Notes: generated by a model from the sequence alone, not told the origin. Counted from the stretch's first letter, positions 1 through 8,191 are shown. The stretch: DNA of 32,966 bases from Bacteroidota bacterium (GCA_022561875.1 JADFQJ010000027.1:1-32966), one strand, 5' to 3'. Program-made: numbers and translations.

Positions 1-27
1 TATTAGCCTTATTGTATTTATGAATTA

Positions 28-66
28 CCCCGAAATTACATAATTTTTACGTTTTTCGGGGGTTTT
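28..66 (+). terminator. Possible intrinsic terminator at window edge
   Basis: CCCCGAAA at 28-35 pairs with TTTCGGGG at 54-61, with an 18-nt AT-rich loop that can itself pair, followed by TTTT. It could end a plus-strand gene lying before the window. The loop is long and the T run short, so this is tentative. The rest of 1-195 shows no gene I can support. Confidence 0.35.
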
Positions 67-195
67 CTATGACTATTTATCAACATATTCTGCTGATCAT
101 CTGCGGATTATGTTATTGGCGAAGGTCCCTATTTAGCGGACTCCTTTGGTTTATTATAAGTCAGTGGTTATATCAGGAATGCGCCTTTTCGTCTG

Positions 196-269
196 TGGGC
201 CCAGCTGGGCTCGAACCAGCGACCCCCTGATTATGAGTCAGGTGCTCTAACCACCTGAGCTATGGGCCC
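196..269 (-). tRNA. tRNA with CAT anticodon (probably Ile2, or elongator Met)
   Basis: On the minus strand the sequence folds into a full cloverleaf. The acceptor stem is GGGCCCA/TGGGCCC, the D arm is GCTC...GAGC, the anticodon stem CCTGA/TCAGG holds loop CTCATAA (anticodon CAT), and the T arm is GCTGG-TTCGAGC-CCAGC. The discriminator is A and no CCA is encoded. CAT is read by elongator Met or, after lysidine modification, by Ile2. The T arm and GGTCGCTGG stretch resemble E. coli ileX more than metT, so I lean to Ile2, but this is not decisive. Confidence 0.93.
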
Positions 270-409
270 GTATTAAGATAAAAGTAAAAAGCGGGTGTGT
301 ATTATTTATAAAGAACATGAACTGATTTGGGACTGCAATATTACATAAATAGTAAATAATAAACAATTATTTAAAATGCAAAAAGGCATGCAATACGGGC
401 TTTACAAAA

Positions 410-1159
410 TCAATCGATCTTTGAGATCGCTTTCAGTATAAGACGGATAACATTATCAACATTCTGATTAAATACTTTCAATACTTCTTCCCATGAAACA
501 GGTTCCTCGTCATCTTTCCAGGAGTCAAAATCTGTGCTCATCGCAATTGTGGCATATGGGATACCAAGCTCATTAGCAAGGATCACTTCGGGGGCTATCG
601 ACATATTGATCACATCGGCGCCCCACATACGAAACATACGGGATTCGGCACGGGTGGAAAAACGAGGTCCTTCTATTGTTAAAACCGTACCTGAAGAATG
701 ATATTTAAACTGCAATTCCTTACATGAACTGATAATGATATTCCGCAGCATATTGTCGAAAGGATCTGCCATAGAGACATGTTTCAGATCTCCTTTATTA
801 AATTCTTCGAAAAATGTAATCTTCCTGTGGCGTGTAAAGTCAATGAACTGATCGGGAATTACCATATCTCCTCTTTCTATATCTTCCCTTAAGCTGCCAC
901 ATGCAGTGGTTGTAATAATATGAGTACACCGCTGTTCGTTTAATGCATAAATATTTGCCCTGTTATTTACCTGGGTTGGTGGAATTTTGTGCTTTCTTCC
1001 ATGCCTTGAAAGAAGCGCCACGTTTTTATTCCCCAGCATCCCCTCAAGAAGCGAGGAGCTTGGATCGCCAAAAGGAGTGCTTACTTTTATTTCAGTTGCT
1101 TTTTTAAGTATCTCCGGATCTTCCAGACCCGACCCTCCGATAACACCAATTTTTACCAT
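410..1159 (-). CDS. mtnP: S-methyl-5'-thioadenosine phosphorylase
   Basis: This 249-residue enzyme of the PNP/MTAP family splits methylthioadenosine with phosphate into adenine and methylthioribose-1-phosphate, the first step of methionine salvage in the cytoplasm. Visible motifs are GGSG at 8-11 and SRHGRKH at 51-57 (phosphate and ribose site), TTACGSL near 84-90, EGPRFSTRAES at 163-173, and the TDFDSW segment at 209-214. The pair D210 and D212 matches the two aspartates that read the 6-amino group in human MTAP, which favours methylthioadenosine over inosine or guanosine. It lies downstream of mtnA on the same strand, whose product uses its product. The stop codon is TGA. A purine nucleoside phosphorylase role is the main alternative. 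Confidence 0.93.
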   Translation of the reverse strand: MVKIGVIGGSGLEDPEILKKATEIKVSTPFGDPSSSLLEGMLGNKNVALLSRHGRKHKIPPTQVNNRANIYALNEQRCTHIITTTACGSLREDIERGDMVIPDQFIDFTRHRKITFFEEFNKGDLKHVSMADPFDNMLRNIIISSCKELQFKYHSSGTVLTIEGPRFSTRAESRMFRMWGADVINMSIAPEVILANELGIPYATIAMSTDFDSWKDDEEPVSWEEVLKVFNQNVDNVIRLILKAISKID

Positions 1160-1203
1160 AATTATTAATATTGTATTGGTTATTTTGGATAATACATAAC
1201 TTG

Positions 1204-1370
1204 TTTTGGAATAATGGAATATTGGAATGTTGTAGAATCAAGCATCTCATCATTCCATTCTTCTACTCTTCGACTTCTTCACTCATCTCTCACATCTCAC
1301 CTCTTCTTCTTTTCTTCCCACTATTCCATTATTCCACCATTCCACCATTCCATCATTCCATTCTTCTACT
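1204..1370. repeat. Octamer/heptamer repeat block with 15-bp inverted arms between mtnA and mtnP
   Basis: TGGAATAATGGAATA at 1207-1221 is repeated exactly in inverted form at 1322-1336. Both arms belong to degenerate 8-bp arrays (GGAATAAT units on the left, ATTCCACC units from about 1321 to 1363). Between them lies CT-rich sequence that includes the reverse complement of the GAGGTGA heptamer. The right array runs into the 3' end of mtnA and supplies its last codons and stop. No gene is seen here; it resembles a small MITE-like inverted-repeat unit. Confidence 0.7.
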
Positions 1371-2462
1371 TGCAGAGAATAATTTCATGATATCATAACG
1401 GTTAGCTTTGCATGTTCCTCTTTCTGTGATCAAACCGGTTACAAACCGTGCAGAAGTGATATCAAATCCATAATTCAAGGCAGGTGTACCCTCAGGAGCA
1501 ATTCTTATGTCAGCAGAATGGTTATCATACCAGCCTTTTACATAAAGCACTTCTTCAGGATCTCTTTTTTCAATAGGTATTTGAGTTGCATTTTTTAGTT
1601 TCCAGTCGATGGATGTTGATGGAAGAGCAACATAAAATGGAACGTTATTATCTTTTGCAGCCAATGCTTTCAGGTAGGTTCCGATCTTGTTGGCAAAATC
1701 ACCGTCCGGAGTCATACGGTCGCTGCCAACGATCACCATATCCACTAATCCTTCCTGCATCAGTTGTCCTCCGGTGTTGTCAGTTATTAAAGTGTGCGGG
1801 ACTCCATGTTCACCAAGTTCCCACGCAGTAAGACGTGCTCCCTGATTCCTGGGACGTGTTTCATCTACCCAGACATGAAGATTAATACCTTTATTATGAG
1901 CCATATAAATTGGAGCAGTGGCTGTGCCCCAATCGATGCACGCCAGCCAGCCGGCATTGCAATGGGTAAGGATGTTTACAAGACGGTCCTTTTTGCGCCC
2001 GGCCATATTTTCAATAAGCGGTAATCCGTAAATACCTATTTTCCGGCTATTTTCCAGTTCTTCATTTTTCAGGCTGATAGCAGTTTGTAATGCGATATTT
2101 ATTTGTTCATCAAGAGTGTGGCTTTTTCTAATGCTATGAAGTATCCGGTCTACTGCCATAGCAAGATTTACAGCAGTTGGGCGGGCTGATTTTAGTTTGT
2201 TGGCAATAATGGTAATTGATTGATTTGCGTGGTTTTCCCTGCTGTTCAGCAAAGCAAGGTAAATCCCGAAAGCTGCTGTTACACCGATCAATGGTGCTCC
2301 GCGCACCGTCATGTTGCGAATAGCCGTGTAAACATCATTATTAGTTCTAAGTTCAAGGATTTGGAAAGAAAAGGGCAGGTAGCGCTGGTCTATAACCTTA
2401 ACAACCGAAGGATCAGAGCTATCAATCCAGATGCTGTGATAATGTTGTCCCTTAACTTTCAT
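1353..2462 (-). CDS. mtnA: S-methyl-5-thioribose-1-phosphate isomerase
   Basis: This 369-residue member of the aIF-2B/MtnA family converts methylthioribose-1-phosphate to methylthioribulose-1-phosphate, the second step of methionine salvage. It shows RGAP at 54-57, the THCNAG motif with catalytic Cys168, and GSDR with Asp248, equivalent to the Cys/Asp pair of B. subtilis MtnA. The ETRPRNQGARLTAWEL segment and the C-terminal GFDITSARFVTGLITERG are also family-typical. It is followed by mtnP with 193 bp of repeat between them, so the pair is probably one transcription unit. The last residues (RRME) and the TGA stop are encoded by the GGAATGAT-type repeat. Later salvage genes (mtnB, C, D or an aldolase) are not in the window. 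Confidence 0.95.
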   Translation of the reverse strand: MKVKGQHYHSIWIDSSDPSVVKVIDQRYLPFSFQILELRTNNDVYTAIRNMTVRGAPLIGVTAAFGIYLALLNSRENHANQSITIIANKLKSARPTAVNLAMAVDRILHSIRKSHTLDEQINIALQTAISLKNEELENSRKIGIYGLPLIENMAGRKKDRLVNILTHCNAGWLACIDWGTATAPIYMAHNKGINLHVWVDETRPRNQGARLTAWELGEHGVPHTLITDNTGGQLMQEGLVDMVIVGSDRMTPDGDFANKIGTYLKALAAKDNNVPFYVALPSTSIDWKLKNATQIPIEKRDPEEVLYVKGWYDNHSADIRIAPEGTPALNYGFDITSARFVTGLITERGTCKANRYDIMKLFSASRRME

Positions 2463-2521
2463 TTAAATAACAGGTTAACCAAATATTTCCTTAACTTTAC
2501 TAATAATCAAATGTAATTAAA

Positions 2522-3169
2522 ATGATTAAATGGGAAGAGGGGAACTCTCTAAAAAATATCATATTTGATCTGGGTGGTGTAATACTTGATCTGGATGTTC
2601 AGAAAACTTTTGATGCCTTTGGTGAAATGGGGTTGAGTAAAGAAGTAATAATGGAAAGTTATAACAGTGAGGATAATTTTTTTCTTCAATTTGAAAAAGG
2701 TCAGATCTCGGCAGATGAATTCAGGGCATCACTGAGGGAAATGATCGGCAACTCTGTGTCAAATGAAAAGATTGATCATGCGTGGAATGCAATGCTAAGA
2801 GGGTTTAAAAAGGATACGATAAGATTACTGACCAATTTATCAGGGAAATATCCTCTTTATCTGCTCAGTAATACCAACGAAATACATCTGCCTTTTTATT
2901 CCGAACAGTTCCGGGAAACATCAGGGGGAACAATGATGCAGGAATACTTTGCAGAAACTTATTATTCACACATAATAGGAACGCGGAAACCTGAACCGGA
3001 ATCGTTCAGATATGTTTTGAATGATGCAGGTATCGAGGCGGAAGAAACTTTGTTTATTGATGATTTTGAAGAGAATTGTATCTCAGCAGGAAAAACAGGC
3101 CTGATTGCACATCGGTTTAAACCGGGTGAAAGGCTGGAGGATGTTTTGGAAATATATGGTTGTTTGTAG
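2522..3169 (+). CDS. HAD-superfamily (subfamily IA, YihX-like) phosphatase
   Basis: This 215-residue soluble protein has all four HAD motifs. Motif I is FDLGGVILDLD with nucleophile Asp16; the second Asp of DxD is Gly, as in the YihX-like branch. Motif II is LLSNTNEIH, motif III is the Lys of GTRKPEPE, and motif IV is LFIDDFEEN. It probably hydrolyses a small phosphoester, but the substrate cannot be read from sequence. ATG 2522 is the only in-frame start that keeps motif I close to the N terminus. It is divergent from mtnA across 59 bp. That is suggestive, because methionine salvage can use HAD phosphatases, but it is not proof of a link. Confidence 0.85.
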   Translation: MIKWEEGNSLKNIIFDLGGVILDLDVQKTFDAFGEMGLSKEVIMESYNSEDNFFLQFEKGQISADEFRASLREMIGNSVSNEKIDHAWNAMLRGFKKDTIRLLTNLSGKYPLYLLSNTNEIHLPFYSEQFRETSGGTMMQEYFAETYYSHIIGTRKPEPESFRYVLNDAGIEAEETLFIDDFEENCISAGKTGLIAHRFKPGERLEDVLEIYGCL

Positions 3170-3190
3170 GAAGCCGGAAGGAAGAAAGAG

Positions 3191-3240
3191 TTCACGCAAA
3201 GATCGCAAAGAAGGCGCAAAGATCGCTAAGAAAAGAGTTC
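3191..3240 (+). repeat. Solo TTCACGCAAAG repeat
   Basis: TTCACGCAAAGATCGCAAAG at 3191-3210 is followed by a second, degenerate GCGCAAAGATCGCTAAG copy. It matches the right arm of the GxxExxY cassette (26980 onward) at 18 of the first 20 bases and stays similar for about 45 bp. No nuclease gene sits next to it, so it looks like a lone arm. Confidence 0.75.
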
Positions 3241-3292
3241 AAAATAACTTTGTCCTTCTTCAATCGAACTTCGTCCTTCCAAAGATTTACTG

Positions 3293-4129
3293 TTATTTAA
3301 TATCCGATTCGGTAAATGATATGCTGTAATTTCCGTTACCGGTTGCTCCGAGCGTTGCACCTACCCTGAGGTATCTGCTTATACTTCCTCCGGACCCACT
3401 GCCAACGGATGCCTGGAGAATTTGTCCCGGTGTGCCTTCGGTTTCTTCAACTACAACCGACCGGTCTTCCCAAAATATTTTGTAGTTCATCATTATGTCA
3501 TTAGCAGAAGGTGTGAGAGTAAAATCAACTCTTTTATTTACATCGACAAGAAGAATAAAGAACTCAAAATCACCATTTTGATTATCATCTGAAGCATTAG
3601 AGAGAATTATACCTGCAATACCCCCTGAAGGGTAAGATGAAACTATGAAGGCATCGTCAAAAGTATCATCCGGCTCATTAGAATCGTTGGCTTGAAGAAG
3701 TGTTACAGTAAGTTTATAGTTCCCTTCATGTTCACTGTTATTATCGTAGATTTCAATATAGTATGAACTGCTTTTTGTGGTCAGACTTATATCCATATTA
3801 ATTCCGGCATTCCCGGTAAAAGAACCAAACGGATTGCCCTGGCTGTCATATAAAACAACAGTCAATTCCATTTCTTCAGTAAGATTCTCTATTTCAATAA
3901 GGGCTTTATCAATGATACCGCCTGTTTCAATTGTAAAGGAATACCAGTCGTGATCTCCCTTGGCAATGGAGGCATCAACCTGCTCACCGAGGGTGAGCTC
4001 ATAAGCTTCATTCCTGCTGTTATTGGGTTCAAGACCATCTTTAAAAGGATCTTCTTTTTTGCATCCTGACAGATTTAACAAAATAGTAATTGCCAGGATT
4101 ATCCAGAATATGTTTTTTATTCGTTTCAT
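3293..4129 (-). CDS. Lipoprotein with two PPC-like domains
   Basis: This 278-residue protein begins with a type II signal peptide: a hydrophobic segment at 7-20 and lipobox LSGC with lipidated Cys23. The residues after the Cys (KKED) resemble the lysine/acidic export signal that places Bacteroidota lipoproteins on the cell surface; surface exposure is inferred from that. Two copies of a pre-peptidase C-terminal (PPC)-like beta domain follow. Copy one runs about 35-145 (EPNNSRNEA, then DHDWYSFTI) and copy two about 150-275 (EPDDTFDDA, then GDFEFFILLVD and GNYSISFTE). No catalytic domain is attached. It lies 97 bp downstream of ispG on the same strand with no evident functional tie. A specific role is unknown. 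Confidence 0.75.
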   Translation of the reverse strand: MKRIKNIFWIILAITILLNLSGCKKEDPFKDGLEPNNSRNEAYELTLGEQVDASIAKGDHDWYSFTIETGGIIDKALIEIENLTEEMELTVVLYDSQGNPFGSFTGNAGINMDISLTTKSSSYYIEIYDNNSEHEGNYKLTVTLLQANDSNEPDDTFDDAFIVSSYPSGGIAGIILSNASDDNQNGDFEFFILLVDVNKRVDFTLTPSANDIMMNYKIFWEDRSVVVEETEGTPGQILQASVGSGSGGSISRYLRVGATLGATGNGNYSISFTESDIK

Positions 4130-4226
4130 AACAATTTAATTTTTTCCGGTTAATAAGAAAAAAAGCAGCTATTTTTTCAATAAACTTATATAAAGATAAG
4201 TCAAAACATCAAATTTATTCCGCAAA

Positions 4227-4616
4227 TCATAGATTTTTCCAATCGCCATTCTCTTTAATAAGCCTGATCAGTTCATCAACCGCATCATCTGAATAAATGT
4301 TTGTTCTGACGACTTCTTTCTTTTTATAGAGTGTTATTCTTCCCCTGGCTGCACCAACATAACCATAATCGGCATCTGCCATCTCGCCCGGGCCATTTAC
4401 AATACAGCCCATCACAGCTATCTTAAGTCCTTTGAGGTGACTAGTTGCTTTCTTTACTCGTGCAGTTGTTTTCTGCAGATCAAAAAGGGTCCTGCCGCAT
4501 GATGGACAGGAAATGAACTCGGTTTTGCTGAACCTTGCCCTGGCTGCCTGTAACAAACCAAAAGATGCAGAAAGTTTTTGTTCATGAGTTTTGTTTTCTC
4601 CATTAATTAACCATAT
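4227..4616 (-). pseudogene. ispG: ispG, C-terminal [4Fe-4S] part after an in-frame TGA
   Basis: This is the downstream part of the same gene as the entry at 4617-6062 and is in the same frame. Reading on past the TGA at 4617-4619 gives IWLINGENK and then, near 4556, the standard IspG C-terminal domain: [19 protein letters not shown] with two cluster cysteines, [19 protein letters not shown] with the third, and the usual IKENGDW end. There is no ATG in frame between the TGA and the conserved domain; the first plausible start is TTG at 4554-4556. Independent translation is therefore doubtful. The gene is broken by nonsense mutation, misread in this assembly, or read through. The domain holds the cluster needed for catalysis, so the upstream fragment alone should be inactive. 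Confidence 0.8.
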
Positions 4617-6062
4617 TCAATTGCAAACCTTTTCCAGAAAGAGAATTCCCAATTCGCCTGACATTTTAATAAGGAAAGACTCATGATCTTTCTTTTTGTA
4701 AGTTTTTTTGAAAATTAACGGGTTAAGGGAATTATGTTTATGGTAATAGTTAAGGAATTCATAAAATGAGGAAGGTTCCCGGAGAGGTTGAAGTTCCAGA
4801 ATAAAAACAATATTCCTTCCTTTGGTGGCAGGAATAATACTATCGGGGTTAGTGCCAGGTTCAATCTTTACAAAATTCAGATCTTTATTTATTAAACCTG
4901 ATGTTAAAAATTCATTTGTTGTAAGTAAAGGGAAAAGATTTTTATAATTGTTTTGAAGTTTTAACCAGAGAGCATAAGGAACTATCAATTTGGTATCCAA
5001 AGAATAGTTTTCAATTTCCAGTTCTTTTTCAACAAAGAGATAATCAGGTATATTTTTTACAATGCTTTTATTAACAGGAAGTGATGAGATCACCACAGGA
5101 ACAGAATTGCCGCCAATATTTCCAACATTGCTAAACAGGGTGCCGGACATTTTGTGAATAAGTGAGAAAAACAATCTTTTTTGTACAGAAACCGGACATT
5201 TTCGTGTAGAGAAATGCTTAACAATATTTATGGCTACCGGAATTTCTTTAACAGGATCTTCTGTAAGCGACACCCTGATAGTATCCCCGATACCCTCATT
5301 TAATAAAGTCCCTATACCCACAGCCGACCTTATCCTTCCGTCTTCTCCATCACCGGCTTCAGTAACACCAAGATGCAGGGGATAGTTCATCTTTTCCTGT
5401 TGCATGGTTTTTACCAGAAGCCGGTATGCTTTAACCATTTCGCGGGTATTGCTGGATTTAAGTGAAACAACCAGGCTGTGAAAATCCGCCTCATTGCAGA
5501 TCCTTAACATTTCCATTGCCGATTCAACCATTCCCTCAGGAGTATTCCCATATCGTATCGTCATCCGGTTAGATAATGATCCATGGTTTACTCCAATCCG
5601 TATTGCCGTATCATTGTTTCTGCAAATATTCAAAAGAGGTAACAGCCTTTGTTTGATCTTCTCCTTTCCGTGTTTATATTCTTCTTCAGATATTGAAGAC
5701 GGAGGATTTTTCATTCGTTTATCTGCGAAGTTACCCGGGTTAATACGTACTTTCTCGACATTCCCTGCAGCAATTTCAGCAACACCCGGATTAAAATGCA
5801 CATCGGCGATAATTGGAGTTAAGTATCCTTTGTTCCTTAGTTCACTGCGAATCATAGCCAGGTTTTCTGCTACATTTTTGTTCTGGGCAGTGATCCGCAC
5901 GTAGTCAGCCCCTGCTTTAATGATCCTGATGCACTGTTTTACAGTTGCAGTAGTATCCATCGAATCGGTGTCGGTCATAGACTGAATCCTGATGGGATTA
6001 TTCCCTCCTAACGGTACATCACCAACATACACTTCCCTGGATTTCCATTCCGGATTTTTCAT
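4617..6062 (-). CDS. ispG: ispG (gcpE), HMBPP synthase: TIM-barrel and insert domains, ended by in-frame TGA
   Basis: IspG makes 4-hydroxy-3-methylbut-2-enyl diphosphate from methylerythritol cyclodiphosphate, the penultimate step of the MEP isoprenoid pathway. These 481 residues cover the N-terminal TIM barrel (IRIQSMTDTDSMDT, ADVHFNP, KVRINPGNF, GVNHGSLS, VTEAGDG) and, from about residue 285, the large middle domain found in Bacteroidota, Chlamydiae and plants. The frame stops at TGA 4617-4619 after LFLEKVCN. Homologues, as I recall them, have a Gly just before IW at this place, so GGA to TGA would explain it. With the downstream part the gene spans 4227-6062, a normal length of about 611 residues. 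It lies 88 bp downstream of cysS on the same strand. Confidence 0.9.
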   Translation of the reverse strand: MKNPEWKSREVYVGDVPLGGNNPIRIQSMTDTDSMDTTATVKQCIRIIKAGADYVRITAQNKNVAENLAMIRSELRNKGYLTPIIADVHFNPGVAEIAAGNVEKVRINPGNFADKRMKNPPSSISEEEYKHGKEKIKQRLLPLLNICRNNDTAIRIGVNHGSLSNRMTIRYGNTPEGMVESAMEMLRICNEADFHSLVVSLKSSNTREMVKAYRLLVKTMQQEKMNYPLHLGVTEAGDGEDGRIRSAVGIGTLLNEGIGDTIRVSLTEDPVKEIPVAINIVKHFSTRKCPVSVQKRLFFSLIHKMSGTLFSNVGNIGGNSVPVVISSLPVNKSIVKNIPDYLFVEKELEIENYSLDTKLIVPYALWLKLQNNYKNLFPLLTTNEFLTSGLINKDLNFVKIEPGTNPDSIIPATKGRNIVFILELQPLREPSSFYEFLNYYHKHNSLNPLIFKKTYKKKDHESFLIKMSGELGILFLEKVCN

Positions 6063-6076
6063 TGTTTAATAAAATA

Positions 6077-6105
6077 TTAGGCTAAGGCTAAGGCTGAGGC
6101 TAAGG
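6077..6105. repeat. GGCTAA hexamer repeat upstream of ispG
   Basis: Four tandem units (GGCTAA, GGCTAA, GGCTGA, GGCTAA) lie in the short spacer between cysS and ispG, 15 bp before the ispG start codon. On the ispG coding strand they read as TTAGCC repeats within the probable leader. Their function is unknown. Confidence 0.75.
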
Positions 6106-6150
6106 TTTTTTATCACACATATTAACCTTCTTTCCTTCATTAAAAAAAAA

Positions 6151-7644
6151 TCATCTGATTTTCCATTCGAAACCATCTTTTTTATCCTTAATTTCAATGC
6201 CTAACTTATTCAGGGTTTTACGGATATTGTCGGATGTTTGAAAATCTTTGTTTTTTTGTGCTTCAAGGCGGAAATTCAGGATCATATCGATTAATTTGCC
6301 CGAAAGCTCTTCTTCTCCTTTAGCGTTCCGGGGGGTATCCAGCCCAAAAATGCCGAAAACAAAACTTCGATACAGATCTTTCAATTCATTAAGATCATTA
6401 TCATTAATTGATCCTTTACCGCTTTCAACAGAATTGATCAGCCTGATACCGTCGTACAGGTGAGAGATAGTCATTGCTGAATTAAGATCGTCATTCATAG
6501 CTTTGTAACATTTTTCTTTTAGTTCTGTTACATTTAAAGTTGATTTGGCTGAAGGTTTGATCTTTTCGAGGGTTTTCATTCCGTCCAGCAATCGCTCCAG
6601 TCCTTTTTCGGCAGCCTGAAGCGCCTCATTTGAAAAATCAAGAGTACTCCGGTAATGTGCCTGGAGGATAAAGAAACGGAGTGTCATAGGGTGGTAGGGT
6701 TTCTTAAGCAATTTATGATCACCTGAGAAGAATTCATCCAGAGAAATTGCATTACCAAGGGATTTCCCCATTTTCCGGCCGTTAAGTGTGACCAAATTAT
6801 TATGCATCCAGTAACGCACCGACTCTTTTCCCAGAGCAGCGGTTGATTGAGCAACTTCACATTCGTGATGAGGGAACAGGAGGTCGATCCCACCACCATG
6901 AATATCAAACTGTTCACCAAGATATTTTGTGCTCATCACCGAACATTCAAGATGCCAGCCGGGGAATCCTGAGCTCCATTCAGATGACCACTGCATAATA
7001 TGTTCAGGAGAGGCTTTTTTCCAAAGAGCGAAGTCAAAAGGGTTCTTTTTTTCACTTTGCCCGTCGAGTTGGCGTGTGTCGCTTTTCAGATCTTCCAGGA
7101 CCCTGCCTGAGAGTTTTCCGTATCGATAATTTTTATTGTACTTCTCTACATCAAAATAAACTGATCCGTTAATTTCATAGGCATAGCCATTTTCCAGGAT
7201 TTTTTTAATAAATTCTTGTTGTTCAATAATATGGCCTGATGCATGTGGCTCGATACTCGGTTCGAGCACATTCAACTGACGCATATTTTGATGATACCTG
7301 TTGGTATAATACTGCACAACTTCCATAGGTTCAAGCTTTTCAATCCTGGCTCTTTTTGCGATTTTGTCCTCTCCTTCGTCTGCATCACTTTCAAGATGCC
7401 CGACATCGGTAATATTCCTTACATACCTGACATTGTATCCGATATGCTTCAGATAACGGAACAGCAGATCAAAAGTTATTGCCGGTCGTGTATGTCCGAG
7501 GTGAGCATTCCCATAAACAGTAGGGCCACATACATAAAGCCCTACGTGGGGAGGGTTAATGGGTTCGAACTTTTCCTTTTTCCTGGTTATAGTATTGTAA
7601 ATGTAGAAGTCTTGCATTTTCTTTAAAACGGGATTGATTGTCAT
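6151..7644 (-). CDS. cysS: Cysteinyl-tRNA synthetase
   Basis: This 497-residue class I synthetase charges tRNA-Cys in the cytoplasm. The ATP-site signature is HLGH at 48-51 (a normal HIGH variant) and KMGKS at 291-295. Zinc ligands that select cysteine are visible as C39 (YVCGPTVY), C234 (WHLECSVMS), and H259 with E263 (FPHHECE). The FPGWHLECS and [15 protein letters not shown] blocks are diagnostic for the family. The C-terminal anticodon-binding region ends at EWKIR, and the length fits the family. Upstream is the divergent SAM-riboswitch leader of metH; downstream on the same strand is ispG. Confidence 0.97.
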   Translation of the reverse strand: MTINPVLKKMQDFYIYNTITRKKEKFEPINPPHVGLYVCGPTVYGNAHLGHTRPAITFDLLFRYLKHIGYNVRYVRNITDVGHLESDADEGEDKIAKRARIEKLEPMEVVQYYTNRYHQNMRQLNVLEPSIEPHASGHIIEQQEFIKKILENGYAYEINGSVYFDVEKYNKNYRYGKLSGRVLEDLKSDTRQLDGQSEKKNPFDFALWKKASPEHIMQWSSEWSSGFPGWHLECSVMSTKYLGEQFDIHGGGIDLLFPHHECEVAQSTAALGKESVRYWMHNNLVTLNGRKMGKSLGNAISLDEFFSGDHKLLKKPYHPMTLRFFILQAHYRSTLDFSNEALQAAEKGLERLLDGMKTLEKIKPSAKSTLNVTELKEKCYKAMNDDLNSAMTISHLYDGIRLINSVESGKGSINDNDLNELKDLYRSFVFGIFGLDTPRNAKGEEELSGKLIDMILNFRLEAQKNKDFQTSDNIRKTLNKLGIEIKDKKDGFEWKIR

Positions 7645-7746
7645 ACAAAATTAGCAATTATTCTCCACTCACCGTGTATGAAGTTTATAGTTTAAGGTTT
7701 AAAGGAAAATTTTATGTTGTTTCGCATGAACTCTGTCTGCTATCTC

Positions 7747-7777
7747 TTGGAAAAATAAAATATTCACTGTAGTTTAG
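7747..7777 (+). promoter_or_regulatory. Candidate promoter for the SAM-riboswitch leader
   Basis: TTG at 7747 and TAGTTTAG at 7770-7777 are spaced about as in the Bacteroidota consensus TTTG-N19-TAnnTTTG, with one mismatch in each box. Transcription would begin roughly 30 nt before the riboswitch. This rests on pattern only. Confidence 0.3.
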
Positions 7778-7811
7778 CAGTCAATTTTCAAATATTCTTA
7801 AACAGGAAGTT

Positions 7812-7920
7812 TGATTATTAAGAAGAGGCGAGAGAATAGGCTCTTTGAACCTCTAGCAACCTCCTTCTCCGAAGGAAAGGTGCTAAAACCTAATTCCGCT
7901 ATTGCGGGAAATGATAATTA
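7812..7920 (+). ncRNA. SAM-I (S-box) riboswitch upstream of metH
   Basis: The sequence fits the SAM-I aptamer in order. ATTATTA near 7814 pairs with TGATAAT near 7912 (P1). The GAGGCGAGAGAATAGGCTCT core follows, then CCTCTAGCAACC with the invariant GCAACC. CCTTCTCCGAAGG forms P3, GGTGCTAAAACC matches the GGTGCnAAnnCC element, and a P4 hairpin lies in CCGCTATTGCGG. Binding of S-adenosylmethionine should lower expression of the metH-metF unit that follows. About 270 nt lie between the aptamer and metH. No clear poly-U terminator follows it, so control may act on translation or on the small ORF starting 14 nt after P1. Confidence 0.9.
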
Positions 7921-7933
7921 AAATGATTGAATC

Positions 7934-8038
7934 ATGAAACGAAGATTTTTCAGTGATATCTTATCACATCCGTTAATCTCTAATTATTTCATTATGTTCA
8001 TGCCTATGGGCATGGATTCATTCAGACAAATCGTCTGA
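7934..8038 (+). CDS. Small Met-rich ORF (34 aa), possible leader peptide
   Basis: ATG 7934 opens 14 nt after the riboswitch P1 stem and runs 34 codons to TGA at 8036-8038. The peptide begins MKRRFFSDIL and carries Met at 21, 23, 25 and 27 (MFMPMGM), four methionines in seven residues. Its last codons lie in a perfect hairpin (8020-8040). A methionine-rich peptide between a SAM sensor and methionine synthase is what an attenuation leader would look like. It could equally be chance: no homologue is known to me, and there is no U tract after the hairpin. Confidence 0.35.
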   Translation: MKRRFFSDILSHPLISNYFIMFMPMGMDSFRQIV

Positions 8039-8040
8039 AT
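8020..8040 (+). promoter_or_regulatory. Perfect 8-bp hairpin in the metH leader
   Basis: ATTCAGAC at 8020-8027 and GTCTGAAT at 8033-8040 form a perfect stem with a 5-nt loop that spans the stop codon of the small ORF. A second short hairpin (ATGCC...GGCAT) lies just before it over the Met codons. The sequence after it is not T-rich, so it is not a classical terminator. Confidence 0.5.
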
Positions 8041-8191
8041 AGCCACTGACCGTTGACGGGATAACCATTCTAAAACATCCTTTTCATATTTTTATATCCT
8101 GACTTTTTGATCACGGATATGATTTTAGGAGTTTCGGTTAAATTTAAGTTTGTTGGAAACAGTTTTTCAGGGGTATAAATAAATCATTTCG

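Noticed and set aside
69-230. Short plus-strand frame starting near position 69
   Set aside because: It runs into the tRNA gene and has no recognisable features.
196-410. Integrative element attachment site at the tRNA 3' end
   Set aside because: No integrase gene and no second copy of the tRNA 3' sequence is visible in the window.
4227-6062. TGA recoded as glycine (genetic code 25) or selenocysteine in ispG
   Set aside because: mtnP and mtnA end at TGA in the expected places, the organism looks like Bacteroidota, and IspG needs no selenocysteine there; an error or nonsense mutation is simpler.
8041-8191. Transcription terminator controlled by the SAM riboswitch
   Set aside because: The hairpin at 8020-8040 is not followed by a T run and I found no other strong hairpin with a T tract before metH, so transcriptional attenuation is not supported from sequence alone.
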